From contig OZ025877.1 in the NCBI GenBank assembly GCA_964019415.1, positions 8,157,641 to 8,221,640 on the forward strand: a DNA stretch of 64,000 nt. Direction: 5' to 3'. How positions within the stretch are numbered: position 1 is the first letter of the stretch; each line of letters opens with the position of its first letter. The translations under genes and the position numbers were made by a program. The notes beneath the pieces were generated by a model. The model was given only the letters and a program-made list of their open reading frames with translations, made no database searches and was not told the DNA's origin. This DNA comes from Ianthella basta (taxonomy: Eukaryota; Porifera; Demospongiae; Verongiida; Ianthellidae). Shown here piece after piece: positions 37,456 to 48,693 of this stretch.

Positions 37456-40191
37456 ATGGGGCCACCTCTGTCATGTCTGGTGGCCTTGTTAGCTGTCGCG
37501 TGCATCCCGCAGCAGACGCGTGGTCAAGAGCACCTCAGAATACTAGGATACTCGCCGTCCCTCTCTGATACAGAGGTGGCAGGTGGCACAACCCCCCAGT
37601 ACTCTTCCAAGGGCTCCTTTGTGTTCTCCACAGCTCAGCCTGCCAACGTGCTCTTGTTTCTGAGCAACTGGCCAGAGGAAGCAGGCAATGCCAGTGCGTG
37701 TGTGCTCTTGGTGGAGAATGATGAAGGCTGCATCTCCAAGAGTGGACAGTTGTATGCAGTGGTCTCCCTGGAGCCTCCCTTAGACCAACCGCTCAACTGC
37801 TCTAGCTCCTGTGATGTGCGGAAGGCTGCCCTACCAGTGGACACCATGGGCATAGCCAGCTCCACTGTGCTGTACTTCTGCACTCCCACTCTCAGCCAGC
37901 GCACCTCCTGCGACGTAGCGACTCAGCTGGAACATCAAGGGAGCCAGCCATGGCTGGCCGTCCATGTCAGCCCTCCTGCCTTCAAGCTGCCCCTGGCCGC
38001 TCAGATAGTGATACTGCTGGTGCTGCTATTGTTGTCCGGACTCTTCTCCGGACTAAACCTGGGGCTCATGTCCCTGGACCTGACCTCTCTCAAGATAGTT
38101 TCGGAAAGTGGGACCAAGAGACAAAAATGGTGTGCCAAGATTATCTATCCTGTGCGTCGTCATGGCAACTATCTCCTTTGCACCATCCTCCTTAGCAATG
38201 TTGCTGTGAACAGCACCATTGCCATCTTCATGAATGACCTTACCACTGGGGCCATCGCTGTGGTGGGCTCCACGCTGGCCATTGTGATCTTTGGGGAGAT
38301 CATCCCTCAGGCGGTCTGCTCCCGCTTTGGGCTGTATGTGGGCGCCTACACCATCCCGCTGACCTGGCTGGCCATGCTCCTGACGCTGCCACTCTCCCTC
38401 CCTCTCAGCCTGGTGCTTAGCCTGGTGCTGGGCAAGGAACTGGGAGCAACCTACAACCGCGAGGAGCTCCTGCAGCTCCTTAAGATCACAAAGGGGAAGA
38501 CTGACATCCAAGCGGATGAAGTGGACATGATCTTTGGTGCTCTGCAGCTTCGCCAGAAGGAGGTGCAGGAGGCCATGACACGCCTTACCAATGTGTACAG
38601 CCTTGACATTGACCGCAGACTGGACTTTGACACCATCCAGGAGATCCACGAGAGTGGGCACAGCCGGATCCCCCTCTATGAGGGAGAGCGCGGTAACATT
38701 GTGAGCATCTTGTACACACGCAACTTGGCCTTCATTGACCCTGAGGATGAGATGGACCTGAGGCAGTACCACAGCTTCTATCAGCACAAGCCTCTGGAGG
38801 AGTGGGCTGAGACCCGGCTGGACGTCATGCTGGAGCGGTTTGTGCAGGAGCGTGTTCACATGGCGGTTGTGAAGAGGGTCAACGATGAGGACCCGGATCG
38901 CGATCCTGTTTATGAGACTATTGGTGAGTGGGCAAGGACTGCCAGGGCCGTAGCACCAAGGACTGCTGTGCTGTGTGGTTTGCTGACCTCACATGGTTGT
39001 TCCTTCAGGTATTATCACTCTTGAGGACATTATCGAAGAAATCTTGCAGAAAGAAATTATTGATGAGACTGACAGATTTGGTAAGCTCTTGTGTTACACT
39101 AGTATGCCCATTTATTACCCCTCCATCTTGTCGTATTGTGCCCCTCCCACCTGTCTCACGCCCCTCCCACCTGTCTCATGCACCTCCCACCTGTCTCATG
39201 CACCTCCCACCTGTCCTTTTGTGCCCCTCCCACCTGTCTCATGCCCCTCCCACCTGCATGCCTCATGCATCTCCCACCTGTCCTTTTGTGCCCCTCCCAC
39301 CTGTCTCATACCCTCCCACCTGTTCTATGCCCCTCCCACCTATCCTGTTGTGCCCCTCCCATGTGTCATGCCCCTCCCACCTGTCTTGTGCCCCTCCCCT
39401 GAGCAGTGAACAATGAGATGCAGGAGCCAATCAATGCCAAGCAAGAGAGAGTTGCAGTGAGGGACATTGTGGGTGCTGCCAGCACTTCAGCTAGCCTCAG
39501 TGCAGCTCAGCGACTGGCACTGTTTCAGTTCCTCTCAGCGTCCGTGGCACCCTTTGGTGAGAGTCACATCTCCCCAGCGATCCTCCGCCGGCTCCTTCAT
39601 AATGAAGATCTCACTTGTGAGGTGGCCTTGGATGAGAAGGACCCTTCTGTGATCTACGAGGCAGGCAAACCTGCCAACTTCTTCACGCTGGTTGTAGAGG
39701 GGGAAGTACAGGTTGAGATTGGTGCTGAGAAACTCAACTTTGAGTGCCGTTCGTTCAGCCATTTTGGTGCCCAAGCTCTCTCCAACATACTGTCTTGTCC
39801 CTCTCAGCCGGAGCTGTACACACCTGACTTCACCGTGCGTCTGGCTGCCAACTGTGTTCTGTTTACTGTGACCCAGCGCGAGTACTCGTTGGCCTACCGC
39901 ACTTCCTTGCTTTCCAGACAGGAGGGGGAGAACAACCCCAGGGCTCAGGAGGAGGAGGAGTTCTGCAGTGAGTGGAGGAGGATGGAGGAGGAAGAGCCAA
40001 GTGAGGCGCCCAGTGGGCTGAGTGCCCTTGCAAGGTGGAGGAAGAGAAAAAGAAAGAAGAAGCCGAAGCAGCCCGAGGGTGTAGGCTACCGTCGGCTGCT
40101 ATCTGAGGATGAGACTGAATGGGTTAGCATTGAGATGGAACCACTGGAGGGGCTGGCTGCAGTGCAGGAGGAGCAGACGTCTGATGCATGA
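37456..40191 (+). CDS. CNNM: CNNM-family (cyclin M) metal transporter
   Basis: Homologue of CNNM2/CNNM4, magnesium-linked membrane transporters. Exons read as 37456-38923, 39009-39080 and 39407-40191. A signal peptide (residues 1-23, cleaved after QTRG or nearby) is followed by an N-terminal extracellular domain, then the DUF21 transmembrane domain (LFSGLNLGLMSLD near residue 195, NYLLCTILLSNVAVNSTIAI, FGEIIPQAVCSRFGL). A CBS pair follows (TRLTNVYSLDIDRRLDFDTI, HESGHSRIPLYEGERGNIVS, ITLEDIIEEILQKEIIDETD) and a cyclic-nucleotide-binding-like domain (PANFFTLVVEGEVQVEIG). All CNNM domains are present in order. Most of the protein is in one large exon, unusual beside its neighbours. Shares a short divergent promoter with GTF2F1. 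Confidence 0.95.
39116..39398. repeat. About 20-bp minisatellite (CCCCTCCCACCTGTCTCATG)
   Basis: About 13 degenerate copies in the second CNNM intron. Confidence 0.88.
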
Positions 40192-40361
40192 GCTCGACAG
40201 TTGGCTAACTGGACCAGATTCGACTTATATATCATTAATTTTGTACATTGAGTTGCTTTTTGTGTTCTGTGCTGACATGTACCTCTCCCACCCCCGGCCT
40301 CGTCCATTGTTTACTTTGAACTATGTATGATGTGCTCCAGTTTGTATTTGTACAAACCACA

Positions 40362-40625
40362 CCAGCTAGCAGCCTCACACACACCACACCAGCTAGCAGC
40401 CTCACACACACCACACCAGCTAGCAGCCTCACGCACACCACACCAGCTAGCAGCCTCACGCACACCACACCAGCTAGCAGCCTCATGCACACCACACCAG
40501 CTAGCAGCCTCACACACACCACACCAGCTAGCAGCCTCACACACACCACACCAGCTAGCAGCCTCATGCACACCACACCAGCTAGCAGCCTCACACACAC
40601 CACACCAGCTAGCAGCCTCACGCTG
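40362..40625. repeat. 27-bp minisatellite between CNNM and ACADSB
   Basis: About ten copies of a 27-bp unit (ACCACACCAGCTAGCAGCCT plus CACACAC) in the convergent 3' region. Confidence 0.93.
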
Positions 40626-40883
40626 ACATGAATGCACATGCTGGACTCAGACACGCAGATGTGGGAGGATGGGCTGGATGCCTCGCGTGTTAGTGGAATC
40701 ATTTTAATTTGTTTGTACCTCAACAAATAGGGAGCAGCATTTGTACAAAGAGTTTGTCAGCACACATGCAGCAATGCCAGGTTAGGGGTACAACAGACGT
40801 CATGAGAGTGCTAACACTGGGCATTGCACTATATCCACATGTACAGACCTAAAGACCTGGAGGATTGCAGTCAGCACATCCCT

Positions 40884-42005
40884 TCAGTTCTCCTTGTAGA
40901 CCAGCTCTGAAATGGTGCTCAGCTGTATGTTTGAGGTCCCCTCGTAGATGGCTCCAATCTTGCAGTCACGGTAGTACTTCTCCACAGGAAAGTCACGTGT
41001 GAAGCCCACACCGCCCAGCAGCTCAACGCACTTGGATGAAGCGAAGGCAGCAACCTGCAAAGAACAGCACAGCCTTGCCTCACCATCCCCTCCCTTGAGT
41101 GGCTAGACCTCCTCTCACCTCTCCAGCAAACCACTTGGCCATGGCTCCCTCCTTGATGTGCGGCTGGCCCAAGTCCTTTAACCGGGCTGCGTTGTACACC
41201 AGCATGCGGGCTGCCTCAATCTGTGTTGCTATGGTAGCCACTGTGTGCCGCATGGCCTGTGTTGGGGAGCACGGTCGAGTGGTCACAGTGCCTGCAGGGC
41301 ACGGTCAGTGCAGAGTGTGTGTGCTCACCTGAAACTCCGCCAACGGCTGTCCAAAGGCCTTGCGCTCCTTAATGTAGGGAATGGTGTGTGCAAGGACACC
41401 CTCCGCAAGGCCCAGCATCTGCGCACCAATGCCGATCCGTCCTGCATTGAGCACCTCAATGGCGTACTTGTACCCCCTGCCCACCTCCCCCAGTACTGCT
41501 GACTCGTGGACCTGCAGAGGTGCGGACAGTTTAGATACACACTGTAGTTGCTATGGCGACTGCTGTGGCTCTCACAGCCCACCTTGACATCCTCCAGGAT
41601 GACGGGACAGGTGGATGACGCCCGGATGCCAAGCTTGTCCTCCTTCTTGCCCACCGTCAGACCAGGGGTGTCCTTGTCTATTGCAAAACACGTAATCCCT
41701 TTGTAGCCCTGTGGGGGGGGGAAGACATCTCACCAGCAGGGCCACCGGGGCCAGCCCATTTGGTCCAACCTTGCTGAAGTCAGCATTAGCCATGACCAGG
41801 AACAAGCCCGCGTGCTCAGCGTTGGTGATCCAGCTCTTCTCTCCATTCAGGATGTAAAACTCACCCTCTTTCTTGGCACTAGCCTTGAGTGCAAAGGCAT
41901 CACTCCCACAACTTGGCTCCGACAAGCAGAAACACCCCACCTACACAACGACACATGGACACTCACACACATACTGCTCCCTCCTGCACTGCACACCACA
42001 CACAC

Positions 42006-42042
<37 letters not shown>

Positions 42043-42768
42043 TCCCTCCTGCACTGCACACCACACACATGCAGTAACTCTCTGTGTCCTCACCAAACTG
42101 GAGGTCAGAAGAGGGTAATACTTGTCTCGCTGCTCACGGTTGCCATAGCTCTGGAGCAGGTCGTACACGAGTGTGTTCTGCACATCACACAACACACTGA
42201 CAGAGGCGTCCACCTTTGCCAGCTCTTCGATTGTCAGAACGGAACAGAAGAAGCTTGCTCCAGCCCCACCGTACTCTGGGGCCACTTCTATCCCCATTAG
42301 CTGTGGCAGGAGGGCGGGGCTGTTAGGAGGGGCACCGCGATTAGCGCACACGTGCAGAAACTCACTCCGTTCTCAAAGAGGCCGTCGATGACGGAGCGAT
42401 CCATTTGCGACTTCTCGTCCATTTCCTTGACAAGTGGAGCCACACGCTCGCCAGCGAACTTGGCCACTGAGTGGAGAATGAGAGAACATCACGCGAGGAA
42501 GGAATGGGGAATTCACTACCGCGCACCAACCCGTGTCCCTCATCATTCGCTCGTCCTCAGTGAGTGAGGTCAGGGGCTGGGCGGAGGCCAGGAACCGCCT
42601 TCCCATGATTGCACAAGGAGCTCTCCTCCTTGTCCCATGGTAAAGGGATCTAGTGATACATCTGAGCGCCTGGAGGATGAAAAGGAGTCTCGTGGCTATT
42701 CCGCAAGGGACTCGGGAGGTCACAGCATGCAGTCCTGACCCACCATTTTGCAGTGATCGCAAGTGCAT
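40884..42768 (-). CDS. ACADSB: Short/branched-chain acyl-CoA dehydrogenase, mitochondrial
   Basis: Flavoenzyme of isoleucine and branched-chain acyl-CoA breakdown in mitochondria. The family is clear: [120 protein letters not shown] and the C-terminal [18 protein letters not shown] with [10 protein letters not shown]. At least nine exons with GT-AG ends are split by short introns, one holding a CA repeat (42009-42039). The start is uncertain: ATG at 42768 gives an Arg/Leu-rich presequence that would suit mitochondrial import, and another in-frame ATG lies near 42606. With the upstream start, the gene almost touches the divergent F-box gene. Confidence 0.9.
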
Positions 42769-42797
42769 CGCTCTTAACGAGTTCTGCACGCGATGCG

Positions 42798-44300
42798 ATG
42801 GCCTTCTCGTTTCAACAGTGGCGGGACGACTTCCAGACCAGACTGCTGCCACGGCTGTCTTTGCAGGAGAAGTCCGCCCTACTGGAGACCCTTGTGACGT
42901 CATGCTCCATCAGAGAGAAAGAGTTTCTGTTCGATGTTTGGCAGGGTTGTCTGTGCGTGGACTTTGTCGTCGCGTTGCCTTCAGCCTTATCGGCCGCCGT
43001 CTTCCGTCTGTTGGACCTCGCGACGCTGCTGTGCTGCACTCGAGTGTGCCGCGCGTGGTACCACATCGTCACCAACGTGAACCACGTGTGGACGAGCCAC
43101 GTCTCACGTCTAGTTTGCAGCCTAGCCCAGGACCGCGCCACGCAGCCACCCTACCAGCACCTTCTGCGCGCAGGGCAGCACGTGAGACGGCTTCGCGACT
43201 CTGCCTTTGGGCGTGCTGTGGTCGCAGCCCCTAGTTGGGTTGGAAGGGCTGAGCGTGGCTCATCTAGATACCAGCTGTGGGGGTGTGGTCACGACAAGTT
43301 GTGCATTGAGTGGTACAGGCTGGACGGCTGGCTGGAGGTGACAGAGGGACTGCAGATGTGGTGCATTGGGGAGGGCGGGGGCATGAGTCTGCTGTGGGAA
43401 GTGCCAGTGGCCGGCGAGCTGCGGGGCTGTCTGACAGCCAGCTCTAAGAGTGTGCTCATGTGTGGCACATGGCGCAGTGGACTCGAGTGGCGGTCGGTGT
43501 CCACGGGAAAGGAGATGAGGGAGTGCTCAGATGTGGAGCTGTGCCCACTTCGGTCAACGGACCAAGTGATGATGTGCCCTACGTGCTGCAGTGTGTCGGT
43601 TGTCATGGTGAGGGAGGACCTGGGTAATGTGCAAGTGATGTATGTCCCCCTTGATGTGTCCAAGGCGGTTGGTCGGTTTCATTGCAGGCTGGAGGATACT
43701 GTACTGGGGGCAGCACTGGAAGGCTGCTGGGATGATGATGCAATACGCCAGTATGATGTCACAACATGTGAGGACAGTGTGGCGGAGTGCCACAGACACC
43801 ACATGCTCCTCCAGACCTGGTCACACAAGTTCACCCTGTTCAGCCTTAGTGGTGACAGGAAGGGGGGTGCTCTGCTGCCTGTGTGCTGTCTGCAGCTGCA
43901 GCCAGATCTGCAGGGACCGTTGCGAGGGTGCTGGATGAGGTTCTGCATGTCCAGTTCTGGCCAGGAGGTGGGGCTAGTTGCTTGTGGGTGGTTGGTTGTC
44001 CTGAGTGTGACCACTCTAACTAAACTCCATTGTGTGGATGTGCGTAATTGTTGCCAGAGCCTGGGCTCACCGATGATACAATGTCTTGCACTTGGCACAG
44101 CCTTTGCAGTGCTTGGGAGCAGCAAGGACAGTGGTGATGTCAGGGCTGTCAGCAAAGTCTGTGTGGTCTCGCTTGCAGGTCTAGTCCTGTGCACCAGGCA
44201 TGTGGCTTCTTGTGCAGTTTTAAATGCTCAGTTGCTGGACTGGCCGGCACCAAATGGCCCTCCACTGTGGCACTTGAATGTGTGCTTGTGCAACTCTTGA
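42798..44300 (+). CDS. F-box/WD-type protein (FBXW2-like)
   Basis: Intronless, 500 aa. The N-terminus (FQQWRDDFQTRLLPRLSLQE then KSALLETLV) and the F-box-like helix region (PSALSAAVFRLLDLATLLCC, TRVCRAWYHIV) resemble FBXW2, a substrate receptor of SCF ubiquitin ligases. The rest (about 350 residues) has weak beta-propeller character without clear WD dipeptides, so the substrate domain may be a divergent propeller. The start is the ATG at 42798; an out-of-frame ATG at 42793 precedes it. It lies 30 bp from the upstream ATG of ACADSB on the other strand. The match is family-level only. Confidence 0.6.
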   Translation: MAFSFQQWRDDFQTRLLPRLSLQEKSALLETLVTSCSIREKEFLFDVWQGCLCVDFVVALPSALSAAVFRLLDLATLLCCTRVCRAWYHIVTNVNHVWTSHVSRLVCSLAQDRATQPPYQHLLRAGQHVRRLRDSAFGRAVVAAPSWVGRAERGSSRYQLWGCGHDKLCIEWYRLDGWLEVTEGLQMWCIGEGGGMSLLWEVPVAGELRGCLTASSKSVLMCGTWRSGLEWRSVSTGKEMRECSDVELCPLRSTDQVMMCPTCCSVSVVMVREDLGNVQVMYVPLDVSKAVGRFHCRLEDTVLGAALEGCWDDDAIRQYDVTTCEDSVAECHRHHMLLQTWSHKFTLFSLSGDRKGGALLPVCCLQLQPDLQGPLRGCWMRFCMSSSGQEVGLVACGWLVVLSVTTLTKLHCVDVRNCCQSLGSPMIQCLALGTAFAVLGSSKDSGDVRAVSKVCVVSLAGLVLCTRHVASCAVLNAQLLDWPAPNGPPLWHLNVCLCNS

Positions 44301-44364
44301 GACTGCGATTACGCACCATTTCCTGACACTGACACACACTGAACACTGACACAGACGCGCACTG

Positions 44365-44465
<101 letters not shown>

Positions 44466-44833
44466 GCCACAACATGTAGATGTGTGACGTTTGTGAAGTG
44501 ATGACATTGTCTGTGGTGGAGACCTCTCACTGGCTGCTGTTGAGAGGGGCTAGCTGACTAGGCCGAGAAACAATGTACTCTTTCTTCTTGGAGATAAAAT
44601 GATGTGCAGTGAATTGACTGGTGTGATTGTGCAACTCCTGAGACTGCGATCACACACCATTTCCTGATACCGACATGCATTGGAGTTGGGTTGGGGTGCA
44701 AATTGACCGTTTATCTTAATTGCAGTTTAATGCGAAGAGACTTGCCCACATGTACAGCACATGCCAATTGTATATACTCAGACCTTTTTAAGGAATTCCA
44801 CGGAAACACTAGCCAAATCACAAAAATGCATCA

Positions 44834-44868
44834 GACGTTTCGGCAACCTACGGCTGCCTTCATCAATG
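44834..44868 (-). ncRNA. Degenerate hammerhead-ribozyme-like core
   Basis: Read on the minus strand: TTGATGA, then a hairpin GGCA...TGCC, then GAAAC and GTC. This is the order and sequence of a hammerhead core (CTGATGA, stem II, GAAA, UH), with the conserved first C replaced by T and no loop in stem III. Such minimal cores are known from Penelope-like and other retroelements. Catalysis is unlikely as written; it is probably a decayed element. Confidence 0.3.
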
Positions 44869-45958
44869 AATTGATACTCAAACCTTGGGATCATCACCTA
44901 GGATAGAGGGCGCAGGGTGCACACATGTTATGATAGCTACACCACACTCCACATATCTTGGTAATGACTGCACACGAGCATGATTTGGGGGGGGGATTCT
45001 GAGATTGCTTAATATCACACCCTCAACTAAAAAGTGGTGTTCACATTGAGCAATGCCTGTCCTTGGATCGAGCTGGCAGTGCAGTGGTCAACTGACACTC
45101 TAGCTAGCTATAACAGTGACTAGCTGATCCACAGCAGCGGCCCAGGACAGTTCTAGCTACTACTCTAGCTAGTCAGGTACTTGTATTCCAAGCTGTGTAG
45201 TGACGTATCAGAGACTAGGCTACCAGGGGTGCATTCGCCCCCCTGCCGTAATCTCCCCCCCCCCACCTTCCCCTTCCCTGTTCTTGCTGTTGCATAATAT
45301 TAAGTAATATGAGGTTTGTGTTACTTGTTATTGCCTAACATGAGAAGGGCTAATGGACAGCACCTCTGTAGCCCTCCATCTGTGGCAGTGCAGCGATAAC
45401 GCCACTGGGCCTGCCTGGACCACTGTTCCACAGGTGTGCTGCCTGTTGAGTGCACACTCTAGCTCAGTGAAAAAATTACATAGCTATGTAGCTAGCTGTC
45501 CAAGGTATCAAATGGCCTCTCCTACAGAAACCACTTAATCATGCCGGGTAGCCCACTCGTACACCTGGCAGACCCCCTGGGGGAAGGGGAGGCCCCTTCC
45601 ATCACCCAGCTGTGACCACATGCAGGGTCAGTCTGGCCTGCTAGCCCCTCTCCCCATGGGCAGAAAGCCATTGGAGACACAGCACAAAGGGAATGAGCAT
45701 GCTTTGATGTGCACACTAACCTGGCCAAAGAGACCACCCTTCAGACCACCCCTGTCCAGCCCTCCCTTTACGCCAAACAACACAACACCATTCCAAGCTA
45801 ATGATTGGCTGTAGTACGCCTCCACATGGAGGAAATCATCAGCTTACTGAATGCATTCCTGGGCAGGTGTGGAACACGCCCCCAACATCTCCTTCGTACA
45901 TAAAAAGCAGTACGCCGAGTCAGTCACTAGATTGTGAGTGAAGAACATTACCGTGAGA

Positions 45959-46813
45959 ATGGGAGCAGGTGAAGCAGGAGTTAGTCAGAGGAAGCAGTGC
46001 ATCCTGGGAGCCCTGGCTGCCCTTTCTGTCTGTCTTCTTGTGGCACAGGCAGTATTCTCCATCTGTAACAGGCAGGACATTGCCTGGCTGCAGGCAGAGC
46101 TGAGAGAGCTGCGAGGCCAGCAGCTCAGCCTCAAGACCAACATCTCATCCCTGAAGGTACAGCTTGCCACCTGCAGACAACAAGTCAGCCCCTTCTCAGA
46201 TCTGCTCCAGGAATCCTTACAGGGAAGAGCGAGGGTGAGGAGACAGACTCTATCTCCTTCAGAGACCCCTCCAGGCGACATACTGGAGGAGGCCATTGGT
46301 AGGATAGTAGATGAGAAGCTGAATGCTGCAAAGGACTCATTGAACAGGACTGGCCCTCCGGGTCCCATGGGACCCCCTGGCCCGCCAGGCATGAAGGGAG
46401 ACACTGGACTGCAGGGCCCAAAGGGAGACCTTGGGGAGAGGGGGCTGATGGGAGGCCGCGGAGTGAAAGGAGACTTGGGAGAGAAGGGAATGATTGGTGA
46501 GCCTGGACTTATTGGCCCCCCAGGGCACCCTGGACAGCGGGGTTTGAAGGGGGAGGCTGGAGTACCAGGAGCACGTGGACAGAAAGGGGAGAAGGGGGAG
46601 CGGGTGAAGGCTGCCCCTCGGCAGGTCTGTGAGTGGAAGCAGATGGTGCAGAGGAAGTGTACCAGAAACGACTACTTCAGCGGTCAATGCACACAATATG
46701 AGACGGTGTACGAACCCAACTGCCCAGAGAACTACTATTTGACAGGAGTCAAGATTGAATCAATTGACAATAAAACAGAGAACGAACTGAAGTGCTGCAC
46801 ATTGGCAGAATAG
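45959..46813 (+). CDS. Type II transmembrane short-chain collagen
   Basis: Intronless, 284 aa. A short cytoplasmic N-terminus is followed by one membrane segment (about residues 14-36), a coiled-coil-like stalk, a furin-type site R92-V-R-R95, and 28 uninterrupted Gly-X-Y triplets (from about residue 131). A 60-residue C-terminal domain has six cysteines (CEW, RKC, GQC, PNC, KCC) and one likely N-glycosylation site (DNKTE). The layout resembles gliomedin/ectodysplasin-type membrane collagens that are shed by proprotein convertases, but the Cys-rich ending was not recognised as a named domain. A TATA-like box at 45898 lies about 60 bp upstream. In-frame codons before 45959 are non-ATG. Confidence 0.8.
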   Translation: MGAGEAGVSQRKQCILGALAALSVCLLVAQAVFSICNRQDIAWLQAELRELRGQQLSLKTNISSLKVQLATCRQQVSPFSDLLQESLQGRARVRRQTLSPSETPPGDILEEAIGRIVDEKLNAAKDSLNRTGPPGPMGPPGPPGMKGDTGLQGPKGDLGERGLMGGRGVKGDLGEKGMIGEPGLIGPPGHPGQRGLKGEAGVPGARGQKGEKGERVKAAPRQVCEWKQMVQRKCTRNDYFSGQCTQYETVYEPNCPENYYLTGVKIESIDNKTENELKCCTLAE

Positions 46814-47685
46814 ACAGGGTGAATATGACTGTAATCTCATCACTCAACAATTTTACTCTTTAATTTATGCGTCCCAGTTTGGCACGAAACTATTACATTT
46901 GACACTATCTGTTTGTTGAGCACAATCAATTAAAGCTAGCCCTTTACAGTAGAGCATCCTTTCATGTGTTATCACTTCACGATCAGTTACTCACTTTGTA
47001 AACCTGCACCTGTGCTACTAATTGATCCATTGGTTGCTACGATATCAGGGCACATTCACTAACACACAACCCCCAGAAACAAACAATTGACCTTTGACCA
47101 CAAGCATGCAAGCAGGTGTTCATATAATAGGAGAAAATGTGAGGCACCTGCTGATGTGGTGGAATCCCAATTCCTCGCATCACATGCTCGGTAAAGCAGG
47201 CCAGACGCCCTCACCTTCGTGTACAGAGCGACAACAAAGTGCCATTCAGAGAGTAGCCCTTGGTGCACAGGCCATTACATGCACCAGCACACATGCATGT
47301 ATTAGGGTAGGCTGCGGGTCCTCAGGCAGCTGTGTACCCGTGTGTGGGTGTGTGTGAGGGGGTAGGCTGCGGGTCCTCAGGCAGCTGTGTACCCGTGTGT
47401 GGGTGTGTGTGAGGGGGTAGGCTGCGGGTCCTCAGGCAGCTGTGTACATGTGTGTGGGTGTGCGTGAGGGGGTAGGCTGCAGGTCCTCAGGCAGCTGTGT
47501 ACCCGTGTGGGTGTGCGTGAGGGGGTAGGCTGCGGGTCCTCAGGCAGCTGTGTACCCGTGTGGGTATGCGTGAGGGGGTAGGCTGCGGGTCCTCAGGCAG
47601 CTGTGTACACGTGTGTGGGTGTGCGTGAGGGGGTAGACTGCAGGTCCTCAGGCAGCTGTGTACATGTGTGTGGGTGTGTGTGTGT

Positions 47686-47720
<35 letters not shown>

Positions 47721-48693
47721 CCACAAACTACTAAGAGATTATAGCAACTTGTGTAATTCCATAGGTGCTAGCGCACTTCCTAGTGTTTTTAGCACTGATT
47801 GTGCAACTTATGCTAGCCACCTAGATATTACCAAGCATAGGTGGGGATTCTACAGCAGAGTCCAGGGCTGCAGCTGTCACTTAAGACTGTATCCCACCTC
47901 TCTCATCTCATAGGTCTTGCAAGACCATACATGAGTACCCCTACTGCATTGAGAGGCCCATGTGACTGGGGAAATGAGGGTAGTGTCTCTGCAGCCAACG
48001 GGGCCACCCCGGTCTTGTTGCCACCTGCTGGCTCATCTCAGTAATGGGGTCCACACAGCCAATTGCAAGTCTCGGCAGTGGTATTACAAGTACATGCGTG
48101 TGCGCGTGTGTGTGTACGTGTGTGTGTGAGGCGGAGGCTGCAGGTCTTAGGCAGCTGTGTACACGTGTGTGTGAGAGAGAGGTGTGTGTGTTGCCGATCC
48201 TAGGCAGACGTGTGTGTGGAGGAGGTGGGGGTGATGCTGCAGGTGAGTCCTCAAGCAGGTGTGTACATGAATGACTGGGTAGTTGCATGTGCGTGCCCAC
48301 GTGTGGGGGTAGGCTGCAGACATGGCTGGGCACTGCCAAACTAGCGTGCCATTATTATTCAGCAATATCTATGTTTGCACACAAATACAACAAGGAATAG
48401 CAAATAGTGACCCGATCTTTGCAGTTACAACGCACCCACACATTCCTTGGCAACAGAACACTCAGTAGGTGAATGCTAACAAAAGGCCGGGCCCAACAAC
48501 AATGAAAGGAGATATACCACAGAAAGAGTTTTGGTTCAGCATGACGTCACGAAAGACCACGGCTTGCATTATAAGACTGTAATTATTATTACTAATTGTC
48601 TGCCCGAATGCATCACGTGATCGAACAGCGGGCTTTCCCCGCGTTTCGCGCTGGAAAGGAAATGTCGTGTAGTCGACGAGTGTCCGTCTCCCA
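46814..48693. other. Intergenic region with 55-bp repeats
   Basis: About 1.9 kb with no recognisable gene. It holds the minisatellite at 47303-47690 and diverged copies of it at 48115-48320. The last 200 bp (48500-48693) are probably the promoter of the next gene. Confidence 0.55.
47303..47690. repeat. 55-bp minisatellite
   Basis: About seven copies of a unit starting GTAGGCTGCGGGTCCTCAGG and continuing CAGCTGTGTACCCGTGTGTG. Partial, diverged copies recur at 48128-48320, including GGCTGCAGGTCTTAGGCAGC. Confidence 0.9.
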
